Shown: piece by piece, positions 39,073 through 45,670 of the stretch
Layout of the letters: each line of letters opens with the position of its first letter
Numbering within the stretch: position 1 is the first letter of the stretch
Virus record (IMG/VR): IMGVR_UViG_3300006162_000019
Location: 1 to 48,760 of that record
Origin: a virus
Length of the DNA: 48,760 bases
Strand: one strand, 5' to 3'
Program-made: the position numbers and the translations under genes
Notes under the pieces: model-generated
What the model was told of the DNA's origin: nothing
Seen by the model: only the letters and a program-made list of their open reading frames with translations
Database searches by the model: none

Positions 39073-39292
39073 GAAGTACCCCGTTGATACAACTTAAAGG
39101 GGAGCGCTCTAATCTGTCCAGCTCTTTCTCGATAGACCTTTTTATGGTGTGATTCAGAACAATGATGTCCCCAACTCCCGCTTGAGAATGAAACCTCACA
39201 TTCATGGTGTTCCCGCGGCGAAAAGCCACCACGATAGCGTCTGGGTCTGTTTCAAGGATTTCATTCAATATCTCTTTCACTTCTTTTATCAT
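39035..39292 (-). CDS. Hypothetical protein, 85 residues
   Basis: Starts MIKEVKEILNEILETD; a central DAIVVAFRRGNTMNVRFHS pair of strands is followed by an IIVLNHTIKRSIEKELDRLE helix. Not recognised. I chose ATG at 39292 because TGGAGC lies six bases upstream; a longer reading adds four residues. It overlaps the HNH gene by 38 bp and the previous gene by 32 bp. Confidence 0.7.
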   Translation of the reverse strand: MIKEVKEILNEILETDPDAIVVAFRRGNTMNVRFHSQAGVGDIIVLNHTIKRSIEKELDRLERSPLSCINGVLHEQKTPTGPEEN

Positions 39293-39527
39293 CGTCAGCT
39301 CCATTTAGGCCAAGTAAGGTGTCTTCGCAAACTTCTTCAAGCCAATCTCTGGCTTGGGAATATCTAGTAAAATCTGCTCGAACTATGTTGTTGTAATTGT
39401 CAAAGGCGGCAATGTCCCACACTTCAACTTTGACTGGTTTATGAGAAATCTGGTTGGTCGCCATTTTAAAAGTGTGAAACATTCCAAGATGAATACCAGC
39501 GATCACGCAATAGGTTTCAAGTATCAT
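39261..39527 (-). CDS. Hypothetical protein, 88 residues
   Basis: Not recognised. Contains VEVWDIAAFDNYNNIVRADF and RDWLEEVCEDTL. Start ATG overlaps the previous stop as ATGA, without its own strong ribosome site, so it is probably coupled. A cysteine and short beta-rich core are visible; no known motif. Confidence 0.65.
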   Translation of the reverse strand: MILETYCVIAGIHLGMFHTFKMATNQISHKPVKVEVWDIAAFDNYNNIVRADFTRYSQARDWLEEVCEDTLLGLNGADDDKRSERDIE

Positions 39528-39652
39528 GGCGATTCAACACAGCCAGGGTATTTGCAAGATTCAATTTTTGTTTCCTGTTCTTCCTTACCAACCTTTTCAC
39601 CATAAAGAAAAGCTCCTGAAAAGAATACAATAATGAGAATTATTTCAACCAT
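39524..39652 (-). CDS. Small membrane protein, 42 residues
   Basis: MVEIILIIVFFSGAFLYGEK is an N-terminal transmembrane segment, followed by a charged tail with two cysteines. ATG at 39652 is preceded by GAGGAGCG at good spacing, so I prefer it to a longer upstream start lying within the Acb2-like gene. It overlaps the Acb2-like gene end. Could be a membrane-acting host-takeover peptide. Confidence 0.65.
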   Translation of the reverse strand: MVEIILIIVFFSGAFLYGEKVGKEEQETKIESCKYPGCVESP

Positions 39653-39884
39653 TTTTTCGCTCCTCTTGAAGTGGCGCAGATCCATTTCGAGCAATTTGTT
39701 CATCGCGAATTGCTTTGCCGATCCACATATAAGCCTCTTCAATTTTCGTCAGCACCAAAGAAGAAGCTCGTCCAGGTTTTAAATTTCTTGTGATTGCAGT
39801 TTCAACTTCTTCAAATAAAGCTTTGAATTGCGCTTGGTCTTCTGCGGCCTTTTCATCATACTTTACATAATCAAATCGACTCAT
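39645..39884 (-). CDS. Acb2/Tad1-hairpin-like protein, candidate anti-CBASS sponge
   Basis: A 79-residue protein. The core PGRASSLVLTKIEEAYMWIG, running into KAIRDEQ, closely follows the helical hairpin pattern of the Acb2/Tad1 group (small phage proteins with S-x-A-L-T-K-L-E-E-A-x-M-W). Acb2 hexamers sequester cyclic di- and trinucleotides and so block CBASS and some related immunity. The assignment is by remembered family pattern, without a search. ATG at 39884 follows TAGGAGAG. It sits beside a PD-(D/E)XK-like gene and membrane miniproteins in an accessory block. Confidence 0.65.
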   Translation of the reverse strand: MSRFDYVKYDEKAAEDQAQFKALFEEVETAITRNLKPGRASSLVLTKIEEAYMWIGKAIRDEQIARNGSAPLQEERKNG

Positions 39885-39978
39885 TTTCTCTCCTATTTAA
39901 ATCTCCAACACCCTTAAAAAATAGGCATAACATGATTACGCCAACAATCCAAACTGTAGAAATTATAGCCCACATCAT
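39871..39978 (-). CDS. Membrane miniprotein, 35 residues
   Basis: MMWAIISTVWIVGVIMLCLF is a single transmembrane segment followed by a short polar tail. The ATG at 39978 overlaps the previous gene's stop (ATGA) and follows AGGTGAAACG; its own stop lies 14 bp inside the Acb2-like gene. Tight coupling on both sides and a clean hydrophobic core support it. Function unknown. Confidence 0.65.
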   Translation of the reverse strand: MMWAIISTVWIVGVIMLCLFFKGVGDLNRRENESI

Positions 39979-40463
39979 CGTTTCACCTCATTCATGTCTT
40001 TAATATTTATCACATGGGAGTTGCTCCTGTACTTGCCACCTTGGGGCATTGGAGAGCCGGCCTCAATAAATTTACTTTTTTCTAAAAAGTCCTTTTTACT
40101 CAGCCATCCGATCAACCATCCATAGGCGAAGCTGTCGTGAACTCCGCAGAAGACATAAAAATCAACATCTTGGTCTGGTCTTGTAAGAAGGATTGCCATT
40201 TCGTATTCGGGCTTTGGTGGGTGAGTAAGTATTCTGGTTTTCACATCCACCTTTCTCTCATTGATAGTAAAATCATAATCATAAAGGTCGTGAAGTTCAG
40301 ATTTAGGAGCATGAATTGAGTATATTTCTTCACCCAAAAGTCCTACGATGTTCCTTTCGCCTGCCATAAAAGACAGATTCAATTTTCCCATTTCGAATTG
40401 TCTCTTGGTTGCTCTAACCATCATTTCAAGTGTGAAGTTAGTTTTTATGAAGTGGGTGCTCAA
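39975..40463 (-). CDS. PD-(D/E)XK-like nuclease fold protein
   Basis: A 162-residue protein. GLLGEEIYSIHAPK gives a conserved Glu, and YDYDFTINERKVDVKTRIL gives Asp then D-V-K, the E-x(n)-D-x(n)-(D/E)xK order of the PD-(D/E)XK superfamily. It may be a nuclease such as a recombination exonuclease or a restriction-like enzyme; no helper is obvious. The apparent start is TTG at 40463, with GGAAAGG 11 bases upstream, so the true start may be internal. Confidence 0.65.
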   Translation of the reverse strand: MSTHFIKTNFTLEMMVRATKRQFEMGKLNLSFMAGERNIVGLLGEEIYSIHAPKSELHDLYDYDFTINERKVDVKTRILTHPPKPEYEMAILLTRPDQDVDFYVFCGVHDSFAYGWLIGWLSKKDFLEKSKFIEAGSPMPQGGKYRSNSHVINIKDMNEVKR

Positions 40464-40504
40464 GTTTTTAAAAACCTTTCCGATGATATTTTACATTCAA
40501 AATG

Positions 40505-40609
40505 GTGGGCCAGCACTCCATACGACATTTCGTAGCTGGCCCACATCTAGTACCCACCACCAAGATCGCAACTCTTGATCCACTGGTCCTAATCGCTTCG
40601 GACTTGGTG
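40505..40609. ncRNA. Structured intergenic element: long hairpin plus three-way-junction fold
   Basis: The 149-bp gap 40464-40612 has two folds. First, a perfect 10-bp stem (40505-40514 with 40535-40544, GTGGGCCAGC/GCTGGCCCAC) with an inner 5-bp stem TACGA/TCGTA and tetraloop. Second, a 7-bp stem CACCAAG/CTTGGTG (40558-40564 with 40603-40609) enclosing two 4-bp hairpins (GATC/GATC and GTCC/GGAC). Read on the minus strand the first hairpin is followed by only four Ts, so a pure terminator is doubtful. It may be a small RNA, a processing site or an operator overlapping a TAAAAT box at 40488-40493. Confidence 0.45.
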
Positions 40610-40612
40610 AGA

Positions 40613-40831
40613 TTATTTTCCTTCCAAAATCTTTCTCATGTCAGCTTTCACTTGGTTGGTGAGATGGCATGATCTAACGTATTCAATTGCTTTTATGGCT
40701 CTTAAATAGGCGTTTGCGACTTGGATCTTTTCAAGGATGTTGGGCGGAACGGCAAGACCTTTATTTGAAAATTCGGCTGCTCTTTGGTTCCAGCTATCAA
40801 TGATGATTTCGATTTCTGTTTTTTGTTTCAT
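40613..40831 (-). CDS. Hypothetical protein, 72 residues
   Basis: MKQKTEIEIIIDSWNQRAAE onward; a helical, charged protein, ending RKILEGK. Not recognised. The ATG at 40831 overlaps the stop of the preceding membrane miniprotein as ATGA and has GGAAAG upstream. It is the last gene before the structured element. A longer upstream reading overlaps the miniprotein in another frame and is rejected. Confidence 0.7.
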   Translation of the reverse strand: MKQKTEIEIIIDSWNQRAAEFSNKGLAVPPNILEKIQVANAYLRAIKAIEYVRSCHLTNQVKADMRKILEGK

Positions 40832-40914
40832 TGAAAATACTTTCCAACTAAAAAAACAGCAATCATTAAAACAAGAAGGCTCAAGCACATCGCAACCAAA
40901 TCATAAATCTTCAT
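40828..40914 (-). CDS. Membrane miniprotein, 28 residues
   Basis: Reads MKIYDLVAMCLSLLVL then MIAVFLVGKYFQ: one hydrophobic span with short charged ends. ATG at 40914 lies 14 bases inside the preceding lipoprotein-like gene and follows GGTGGTG; its stop overlaps the next ATG as ATGA. It is too short for standard gene finders but is coupled on both sides. Function unknown. Confidence 0.6.
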   Translation of the reverse strand: MKIYDLVAMCLSLLVLMIAVFLVGKYFQ

Positions 40915-41152
40915 GATTCACCACCTTCTTGTGAAGGACTTTAACAACAAACTTCCTCAAATAATCAATTTTGTTTTTTAGTTTTTGATTTTCAGCAATC
41001 AATTTTAATCGCTCAGATTCGCACTCTGACACTTCTGCGGTAAGGTCTGGGCAATCCTTAATACACTCTTCTCGCAACTGTTCTTTGATAGTCGGTTGAG
41101 GGTTGGCGTGAGCGCAACTTGAAATTAAAAATAAAATAAGCATGTATCTCAT
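40901..41152 (-). CDS. Small lipoprotein/periplasmic coiled-coil protein, 83 residues
   Basis: MRYMLILFLISSCAHANPQ has a signal sequence whose ISSC could be a lipobox, or AHA a signal-peptidase I site. The mature part is a coiled coil (ECESERLKLIAENQKLKN) with three cysteines. The arrangement is reminiscent of an Rz-type periplasmic protein but position is in the early region, so a superinfection-exclusion or envelope role is as likely. ATG overlaps the previous stop (ATGA). Confidence 0.65.
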   Translation of the reverse strand: MRYMLILFLISSCAHANPQPTIKEQLREECIKDCPDLTAEVSECESERLKLIAENQKLKNKIDYLRKFVVKVLHKKVVNHEDL

Positions 41153-41313
41153 TTCATTTCTTTCATTTTGAGAAGGATTTCAAGGATGATTTCTCTTTCA
41201 ATTTTACTCTCGTCATTCAAAATCCTATCCTTGAGATACGCCTCCAGACACTCCCACTTGATCTGTAACCTTTCCTGATCCGTTGGTGGCACTAGGTCCA
41301 TCTGTGCTTCCAT
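41149..41313 (-). CDS. Hypothetical protein, 54 residues, overlapping two genes
   Basis: Starts MEAQMDLVPPTDQERLQIKW and ends ILLKMKEMK; charged and helical. ATG at 41313 follows AAAGGATTTGAAA. It lies within the end of the 183-residue gene in another frame and its stop overlaps the next ATG as ATGA, leaving no gap. The sequence is sensible protein whereas the 72-bp stretch would otherwise be empty. Function unknown. Confidence 0.6.
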   Translation of the reverse strand: MEAQMDLVPPTDQERLQIKWECLEAYLKDRILNDESKIEREIILEILLKMKEMK

Positions 41314-41776
41314 TTTCAAATCCTTTCATTTGCTTCGCAAGTCCTTGAAGCTTTTGATTGAGTTCGTCCCTTTGTTTTTTAGTCATTGGTGGAGTTGGTT
41401 TTGCTTTGGGCTTATCTGTTGTAAGGTCTGCCCAAGAGATTTCAAATTTTTGAGGAATCATTCTTTCACGCAAATAGCTTTGACGTTTTAAAATAGTGGT
41501 TTGGCCTTCGTGAAGCATTTTGCAATGTTCCTGGACTGCCTCAACTTGCTTTTCAAAATCTTTCACTTGGTCATCAAACTTTGTCTTGTGCTCCATCATG
41601 GTTTTTCGATGAACTGCAAGTGTTTGATGGGCTTCGCCTATTCTCTTATCACGCATTTGAAAGCCACCATTGACTGAACGAAATCTATCCTCAATTGCAT
41701 TGAAGTCTTTTTGAATTAAAACATAAACCAAAATGCTTCCTGCGAATCCTAAAATGCCAGCAACGTATAACTCCAT
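41225..41776 (-). CDS. Membrane-anchored coiled-coil protein, 183 residues
   Basis: Residues 4-21 (YVAGILGFAGSILVYVLI) form a transmembrane segment; a long coiled coil (FDDQVKDFEKQVEAVQEHC) and a disordered glycine/serine tail follow. Not recognised. ATG at 41776 follows GAGGAG. A membrane-tethered scaffold or spanin-like protein is possible; position in the early block argues against lysis. Confidence 0.75.
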   Translation of the reverse strand: MELYVAGILGFAGSILVYVLIQKDFNAIEDRFRSVNGGFQMRDKRIGEAHQTLAVHRKTMMEHKTKFDDQVKDFEKQVEAVQEHCKMLHEGQTTILKRQSYLRERMIPQKFEISWADLTTDKPKAKPTPPMTKKQRDELNQKLQGLAKQMKGFENGSTDGPSATNGSGKVTDQVGVSGGVSQG

Positions 41777-41782
41777 GACTCC

Positions 41783-42010
41783 TCAATTCTTTATTTCAAG
41801 TAGTTTTAAAAGATTGAAAATTCCTTTTCCATGCTCGCCTGTAATTTTGTTTTCAAAAATTCCACTAGATGGATAGAACTCAAAATTTTGAACCAAATAT
41901 TTATTGGACGATTCAACAACAAAATAAATATTTCTCTCAACTAAAATATTTCTATTTCGTTGAATGTTGACTCTATGTTCATCTGAGAAGTCTTGAAGTA
42001 GCTCTATCAT
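41783..42010 (-). CDS. Hypothetical protein, 75 residues
   Basis: A small alpha/beta protein, MIELLQDFSDEHRVNI onward, with IYFVVESSNKYLVQNFEFY strands and a helical end. No signal or motif recognised. ATG at 42010 follows AGAGGAC and overlaps the previous stop (ATGA). Base composition is more AT-rich than the structural genes, as in much of this block. Confidence 0.7.
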   Translation of the reverse strand: MIELLQDFSDEHRVNIQRNRNILVERNIYFVVESSNKYLVQNFEFYPSSGIFENKITGEHGKGIFNLLKLLEIKN

Positions 42011-42705
42011 TTTGTCCTCTGGTCCACGTAATTATTAATCGAGATGGCGTATTCGTTTTCGCCCCTTGAATTCCAATAGGCATTGTTGTTGGTTCCGTTT
42101 GCCCAACCACCAAATTTTAAATAAAGCCTCATCACCCATTTTGGATGAAAAGAAAGCTCGGCGATCATTTGGTTTTGTTCTTCATGGGTTTTAGATCCGT
42201 AAATTGCAAAAAGAGTAAATAAAAGACAGATGGGCCACAGAATGTAAAGTGGGTAGAGTTCCCCACCAAAAATGAGAGGCCACCAATCGTTTGGCAAAAG
42301 TGGGTCTGCAAAGTCGAATGATTTTGAAACTGTTTGTCCATTATTGATATAGGTACTGGGCCAAGGATGCTTCCATGTTCCCACTTGGTCCCTTTGGAAG
42401 TCCTGGCAAAATCCTAGTCGAAGAAAGTGCCAGAGTGCAACCCTTCTGATGATCGCATTTCTGCCAATTGCATTTAGTCCAGCCACAAGTGGAATCAATT
42501 GGTCGCGGGTGAAATTCCATTTATTATTCCAAGGGACTTGAGTTGGGTGTCTTGTGAGCCAACCCCAGCTCGCTTCGTATTTTGTGCAGTCAAAACTGGT
42601 GGAGTTGAAAAGACCCGTCAGAAGGCCCATGCCAGCCCTCATTGAGGAGTCGCCGCCGTCCATGTGAGATTCGACTGGAAATTGGTCCTTGTCTTGATAG
42701 ATCAT
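42007..42705 (-). CDS. Hypothetical membrane-associated protein, 232 residues
   Basis: Not recognised. A conserved-looking N-terminus (MDGGDSSMRAGMGLLTGLF), a tryptophan-rich centre (ASWGWLTRHPTQVPWNNKW) and one transmembrane segment (LYILWPICLLFTLFAIYG) are visible. The HPTQVPWNN and RDQLIPLVAGL stretches look like a real folded family rather than random coil. It follows an HNH gene and precedes small accessory genes. Confidence 0.7.
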   Translation of the reverse strand: MIYQDKDQFPVESHMDGGDSSMRAGMGLLTGLFNSTSFDCTKYEASWGWLTRHPTQVPWNNKWNFTRDQLIPLVAGLNAIGRNAIIRRVALWHFLRLGFCQDFQRDQVGTWKHPWPSTYINNGQTVSKSFDFADPLLPNDWWPLIFGGELYPLYILWPICLLFTLFAIYGSKTHEEQNQMIAELSFHPKWVMRLYLKFGGWANGTNNNAYWNSRGENEYAISINNYVDQRTK

Positions 42706-42708
42706 GAT

Positions 42709-42978
42709 TCACCTCTTGATTCTCTCAAGCACATCATGTCTTCCAGCTCGTTTCAACCATTCTCCGATGGTATGATGTTTTTCTATGGCTTTGCCAAATC
42801 CAACCTTATGAATCAATTGATGGCATGTTCGACACAACGGCATAAGATTTCTGGGTGTATCGCCACCACCAGCGCCCCTTGTTGTGACATGGTGAGCGTC
42901 CCCTCCAACGCCACCACAAGAAATGCACTTCAAAGTCTTAATAAAATTTATCAGCTCTTTATTTTCAACGCGCTTCAT
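42709..42978 (-). CDS. Small HNH-type nuclease domain protein
   Basis: An 89-residue protein. LKCISCGGVGGDAHHVTTRG then TPRNLMPLCRTCHQLIHKVG is a compact HNH/treble clef with CxxC...HH...N...CxxC-H. Such DUF968-like proteins accompany phage recombination modules and may nick or process branched DNA. ATG at 42978 has no strong ribosome site and follows the SSB-like gene stop after two bases. Confidence 0.8.
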   Translation of the reverse strand: MKRVENKELINFIKTLKCISCGGVGGDAHHVTTRGAGGGDTPRNLMPLCRTCHQLIHKVGFGKAIEKHHTIGEWLKRAGRHDVLERIKR

Positions 42979-42980
42979 AA

Positions 42981-43214
42981 TTAGAATGGAATTTCATCCG
43001 ATTCAAAATTAGAAGGCTGTTGTTGTTTTGCTTTTGGCTGAAAGCAACTTATCAGAATTGATCCGTTTTTACTCTGAACTCCAGCTGGATTGAAGGTGGA
43101 TTTCAAAACGATGTAGTCACCTTTTTCTCCATTTAAAAGGGCTCCCACATTTTCCCAGATTGCCTTGCCTTCTTTTGTCTCTCCGGCTTTTACACACAAA
43201 TCATATTTTTTCAT
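42981..43214 (-). CDS. SSB-like small protein with DEIPF tip
   Basis: A 77-residue protein ending SNFESDEIPF, the acidic-hydrophobic tip by which single-stranded DNA-binding proteins recruit partners. The body (GAL LNGEKGDYIVLKSTFNPA with two strands) could be a reduced OB fold. ATG at 43214 follows GGAGG and overlaps the Bet stop. Adjacent to a Bet recombinase, a role in annealing or recruiting host SSB partners is plausible, though the family itself is not identified. Confidence 0.65.
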   Translation of the reverse strand: MKKYDLCVKAGETKEGKAIWENVGALLNGEKGDYIVLKSTFNPAGVQSKNGSILISCFQPKAKQQQPSNFESDEIPF

Positions 43215-44101
43215 TTTCCCTCCAGGGCTTTCATGATGGCTTGAAATTGCCATACTTTTGTTTTCATTGGGTCATTGATTCCCATTTGCAGTAGACGCTC
43301 ATCAACATCTCTCTTTGTGAGCCCTTTCTTTTCTTGGGCTTTGGCGTACATCAAAGCGTAGTCCGTCATGCTTATGGGGCTTTCGTTTCGTGGAGTGTCC
43401 GCCTTGGTTTCCCCAGCAGGAGCCGTCGAAGGTCTCTGTTCATTTCTTGGCTGCTCTGAAGCTGGTTTTTCAACTGAAGATTTTCCTTCAATAACTCCAT
43501 TATCATTTTGTCTTTCTCGTTGATGATGTCCTGTTGGCTCTGCAAGTTTTGGTCCATCAGTGGGCTCCTTTTCTGCTTGTTGCATTTCATCCTGTGAGTA
43601 AATTCCTGATAAGTCATTTGGAAAAGCTTTTCTGAGAGCAAGGGCTTCGGCCACCTTTGCAATCATAAGAGCTGGCATTTTTGCCCACATGAATGTCGGA
43701 TTTCCGTCTTGATACCTTCCACAGTATTCATCAAAAAGAGCTACACCATAAAGTGGTTCGCGAAACTTGTTTTTGTAAACACCAACCCTTGCGGCCTTTG
43801 GTGGCTGTTTGTCGAGCCAAATATCCTTCCACACCCCATCATCACCACACCATTCAGCCTTTGTTTGGCCTTCGTATTTATCAGATCTCTCAGCGACTAA
43901 GCGAAGACCATCAATACTAGAAATGATTGAGACTTTGCCTTTTTTGTCTTTTGTGAAATAGATCTGGCGCGTGAATGGATCAAGACCCGTTCTTTTGCAT
44001 TGGTTTATGAAAAGTGAAAACTCATCGTTGGTGGCTCCGGCTGCGACAGTTCTTTTTAAAAGGTCTGTCTGCTCTTCTGAATAAACGACTAGATTGCTCA
44101 T
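43211..44101 (-). CDS. bet: Single-strand annealing protein (Bet/RecT-like)
   Basis: A 296-residue recombinase. The N-terminal half carries the Redbeta pattern: TNDEFSLFINQCKRTGLDPF, TRQIYF, then SIDGLRLVAERSDKYEGQT and MWAKMPALMIAKVAEALALR with FPNDLSGIYSQDEM. It anneals complementary single strands for recombination-dependent replication. The C-terminal 90 residues are a low-complexity tail then a helical domain. Gp157-like protein, SSB-like protein and RusA complete a recombination set; a dedicated exonuclease is not evident unless it is the PD-(D/E)XK-like gene. Confidence 0.92.
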   Translation of the reverse strand: MSNLVVYSEEQTDLLKRTVAAGATNDEFSLFINQCKRTGLDPFTRQIYFTKDKKGKVSIISSIDGLRLVAERSDKYEGQTKAEWCGDDGVWKDIWLDKQPPKAARVGVYKNKFREPLYGVALFDEYCGRYQDGNPTFMWAKMPALMIAKVAEALALRKAFPNDLSGIYSQDEMQQAEKEPTDGPKLAEPTGHHQRERQNDNGVIEGKSSVEKPASEQPRNEQRPSTAPAGETKADTPRNESPISMTDYALMYAKAQEKKGLTKRDVDERLLQMGINDPMKTKVWQFQAIMKALEGK

Positions 44102-44376
44102 GCCTCACCTTCGAGTGTTCCTTCAAATTCTGTTTCAGAAATCAGAAGTGCGGCTTGATTTTCTGGCATTGGCTTTCGACTTCTTTTTTTTGTCTTCTTG
44201 ATAACAGTTGTCATCTTGGCAATAGAAATAATGTCGGTGCTAAAAATGAAATTGTTTAAAGAAGTCTCTTCATCTAGTTGATAAAAAGTCCCCACCTTGT
44301 TTGAAAAGGTCCCAGTGATGAATCCTGACCTATTGTCTTCTGTTCTGATGAATGTGCCAATTGGAAATTTTTTCAT
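44098..44376 (-). CDS. Hypothetical protein, 92 residues
   Basis: A KKFPIGTFIRTEDNRSGFIT opening and VGTFYQLDEET suggest a small beta-barrel (SH3-like) domain, followed by a basic KKTKKRSRKPMP linker and an acidic end. Not recognised. ATG overlaps the coiled-coil gene stop by 4 bp and its stop overlaps the Bet start. Confidence 0.7.
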   Translation of the reverse strand: MKKFPIGTFIRTEDNRSGFITGTFSNKVGTFYQLDEETSLNNFIFSTDIISIAKMTTVIKKTKKRSRKPMPENQAALLISETEFEGTLEGEA

Positions 44377-44630
44377 ATATTGTCCTTTGTTTTATTTACT
44401 TGTGGAATTTTAATTTTCTCTGTTTCTGTATTTAAAATAGCCACTTGGGATTGATTCATAATTCGATGCATTTCATTTTTCAAATCAATAAACATTTGCT
44501 TGTATAAATGAAAATGAGCCGAAATAGTGTGAAATTCTTGTTCTAATTTCAAATTATTTAATTTCAATTTATCTATTTCTTTTTTTTGGTTGGTGTTTTT
44601 TGTTTTTAATTCTTTTATTGTTTTTTTCAT
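44373..44630 (-). CDS. Coiled-coil protein of recombination operon, 85 residues
   Basis: Begins MKKTIKELKTKNTNQKKEI, a lysine-rich coiled coil. The ATG at 44630 is 12 bases past GGTGG; GTG at 44636 has better spacing and would add two residues, so the start is undecided. No known domain. Between Gp157-like and the 92-residue gene. Confidence 0.65.
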   Translation of the reverse strand: MKKTIKELKTKNTNQKKEIDKLKLNNLKLEQEFHTISAHFHLYKQMFIDLKNEMHRIMNQSQVAILNTETEKIKIPQVNKTKDNI

Positions 44631-44632
44631 TA

Positions 44633-45169
44633 TCACTTTGCACCACCTTTATTTGCTGAAACTCTTAAAGTGTAACCTTGTTCCAAAACAACTCCACCAA
44701 CCTCTTGGCCTTCAAGGACTGCTTTTTTGACAGCATCCTTATCAACTTCAACCAAAATCTTTTCTCGGCAAAAGGTGGCTGGGATTTTTGTTTCATCTAA
44801 AATTACAACCTTTGGAGCGCTATTTGACAGCTTGTATTTAAAGATATTCCCAACGATCTCTTTGGTGTCCATCTCAAGCATGGCGTGTTTCATTCTATCT
44901 TTTAGCGCGTCACTGACTCGATCTAAGGATTTGGCAGCACTTGAAAACATCTTAGCATGGGCCTTAAATTGTTCGATCATGGCTTCCAGGTCCTTTTGCT
45001 TGTACTCATAGGAGTCGGCCTTTACAGCAAGATTAGAACGAATTTCTGCCATCCATTTTGAGACAGTCTGCTCAACTTGCTCTTCGCTTATTTCGCCCCC
45101 AGTTTCCGTCAGAAGCTCATCAAGAGCCCGCCTGTCATCCACTATCTGCATCAAAGTTTTATTTTCCAT
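44633..45169 (-). CDS. Siphovirus Gp157-like protein
   Basis: A 178-residue protein fitting the Gp157 family: a long N-terminal helix (LMQIVDDRRALDELLTETGG), the KADSYEYKQKDLEAMIEQFK hairpin and a C-terminal beta part (GNIFKYKLSNSAPKVVI, then CREKILVEVDKDAVKKAV). Gp157 proteins sit at the head of Bet/RecT operons in many phages; the exact role is unsettled. ATG at 45169 follows GAAGGAG. First gene of the leftward recombination operon. Confidence 0.87.
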   Translation of the reverse strand: MENKTLMQIVDDRRALDELLTETGGEISEEQVEQTVSKWMAEIRSNLAVKADSYEYKQKDLEAMIEQFKAHAKMFSSAAKSLDRVSDALKDRMKHAMLEMDTKEIVGNIFKYKLSNSAPKVVILDETKIPATFCREKILVEVDKDAVKKAVLEGQEVGGVVLEQGYTLRVSANKGGAK

Positions 45170-45193
45170 ACTGCTCCTTCAAAAAAGACTCAC

Positions 45194-45236
45194 CCACCCC
45201 GCGTGTTGATAACCTAATGGTTCGCAGGATGGGTGG
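45194..45236 (-). promoter_or_regulatory. Inverted-repeat element in the leader of the Gp157-bet operon
   Basis: A 6-bp stem CCACCC/GGGTGG (45194-45199 with 45231-45236) encloses GCG/CGC (45201-45203 with 45223-45225) and AACC/GGTT (45211-45214 with 45219-45222). On the minus strand it is followed by GTGAGTCTTTTTT before the ribosome site of Gp157. It could be an attenuator, an operator or both. Confidence 0.4.
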
Positions 45237-45352
45237 CCTAAATAAGTTTAAAATTGGAGTGGTCATCAACTGCAAACTTTCTACGGCCAAAACAGCATCC
45301 AATCAAGAAAATAATTCTCAAAATAAGATGCTCATTACACGCTATATTCGTT

Positions 45353-45381
45353 TATACAAGATTATTGTATTCCAGTATGAT
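45353..45381 (+). promoter_or_regulatory. Candidate sigma70-type promoter for the plus-strand island
   Basis: TATACA (45353-45358), a 17-base spacer, then TATGAT (45376-45381), 43 bases before the first ATG. The -10 matches five of six consensus bases and the -35 four. The whole of 45240-45423 is AT-rich and lies between divergent operons, where promoters for both directions must be. No experimental signal is available. Confidence 0.4.
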
Positions 45382-45423
45382 TTTTATCAATACTTGGATA
45401 TTATGGTATTCATGGAGGACAAA

Positions 45424-45669
45424 ATGAAAAAAGTAAAGACCCCAAGCAAACATCTAAAAGCCGCCAGAAACGAATACGCCAAGTACAGCAAAATGATCGA
45501 TGACCTTAAACAACTAAATTCAGATCTTCAAGATGATCAATTGCCAAGTTTTGCTGATGAGAGATTGAAACTTTCTGAAGGTGCCTCTATTAATCAGGTC
45601 ATTTATTTACTCCAACAGTGTTGTGAGGACCTTGAATCTTGTATCGATGATTTAGAAAACGAGGTGTAA
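45424..45669 (+). CDS. Hypothetical early protein, 81 residues
   Basis: First gene of the rightward island, starting at ATG 45424 after GGAGGA; a longer reading upstream runs back through the control region and is rejected. MKKVKTPSKHLKAARNEY onward; helical, acidic C-terminus with two adjacent cysteines. Not recognised. Confidence 0.75.
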   Translation: MKKVKTPSKHLKAARNEYAKYSKMIDDLKQLNSDLQDDQLPSFADERLKLSEGASINQVIYLLQQCCEDLESCIDDLENEV

Positions 45670-45670
45670 A

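Noticed and set aside
45058-45423. Upstream extension of the first plus-strand gene
   Set aside because: It would read through the divergent control region and antisense to the Gp157 gene; a good ribosome site marks ATG 45424.
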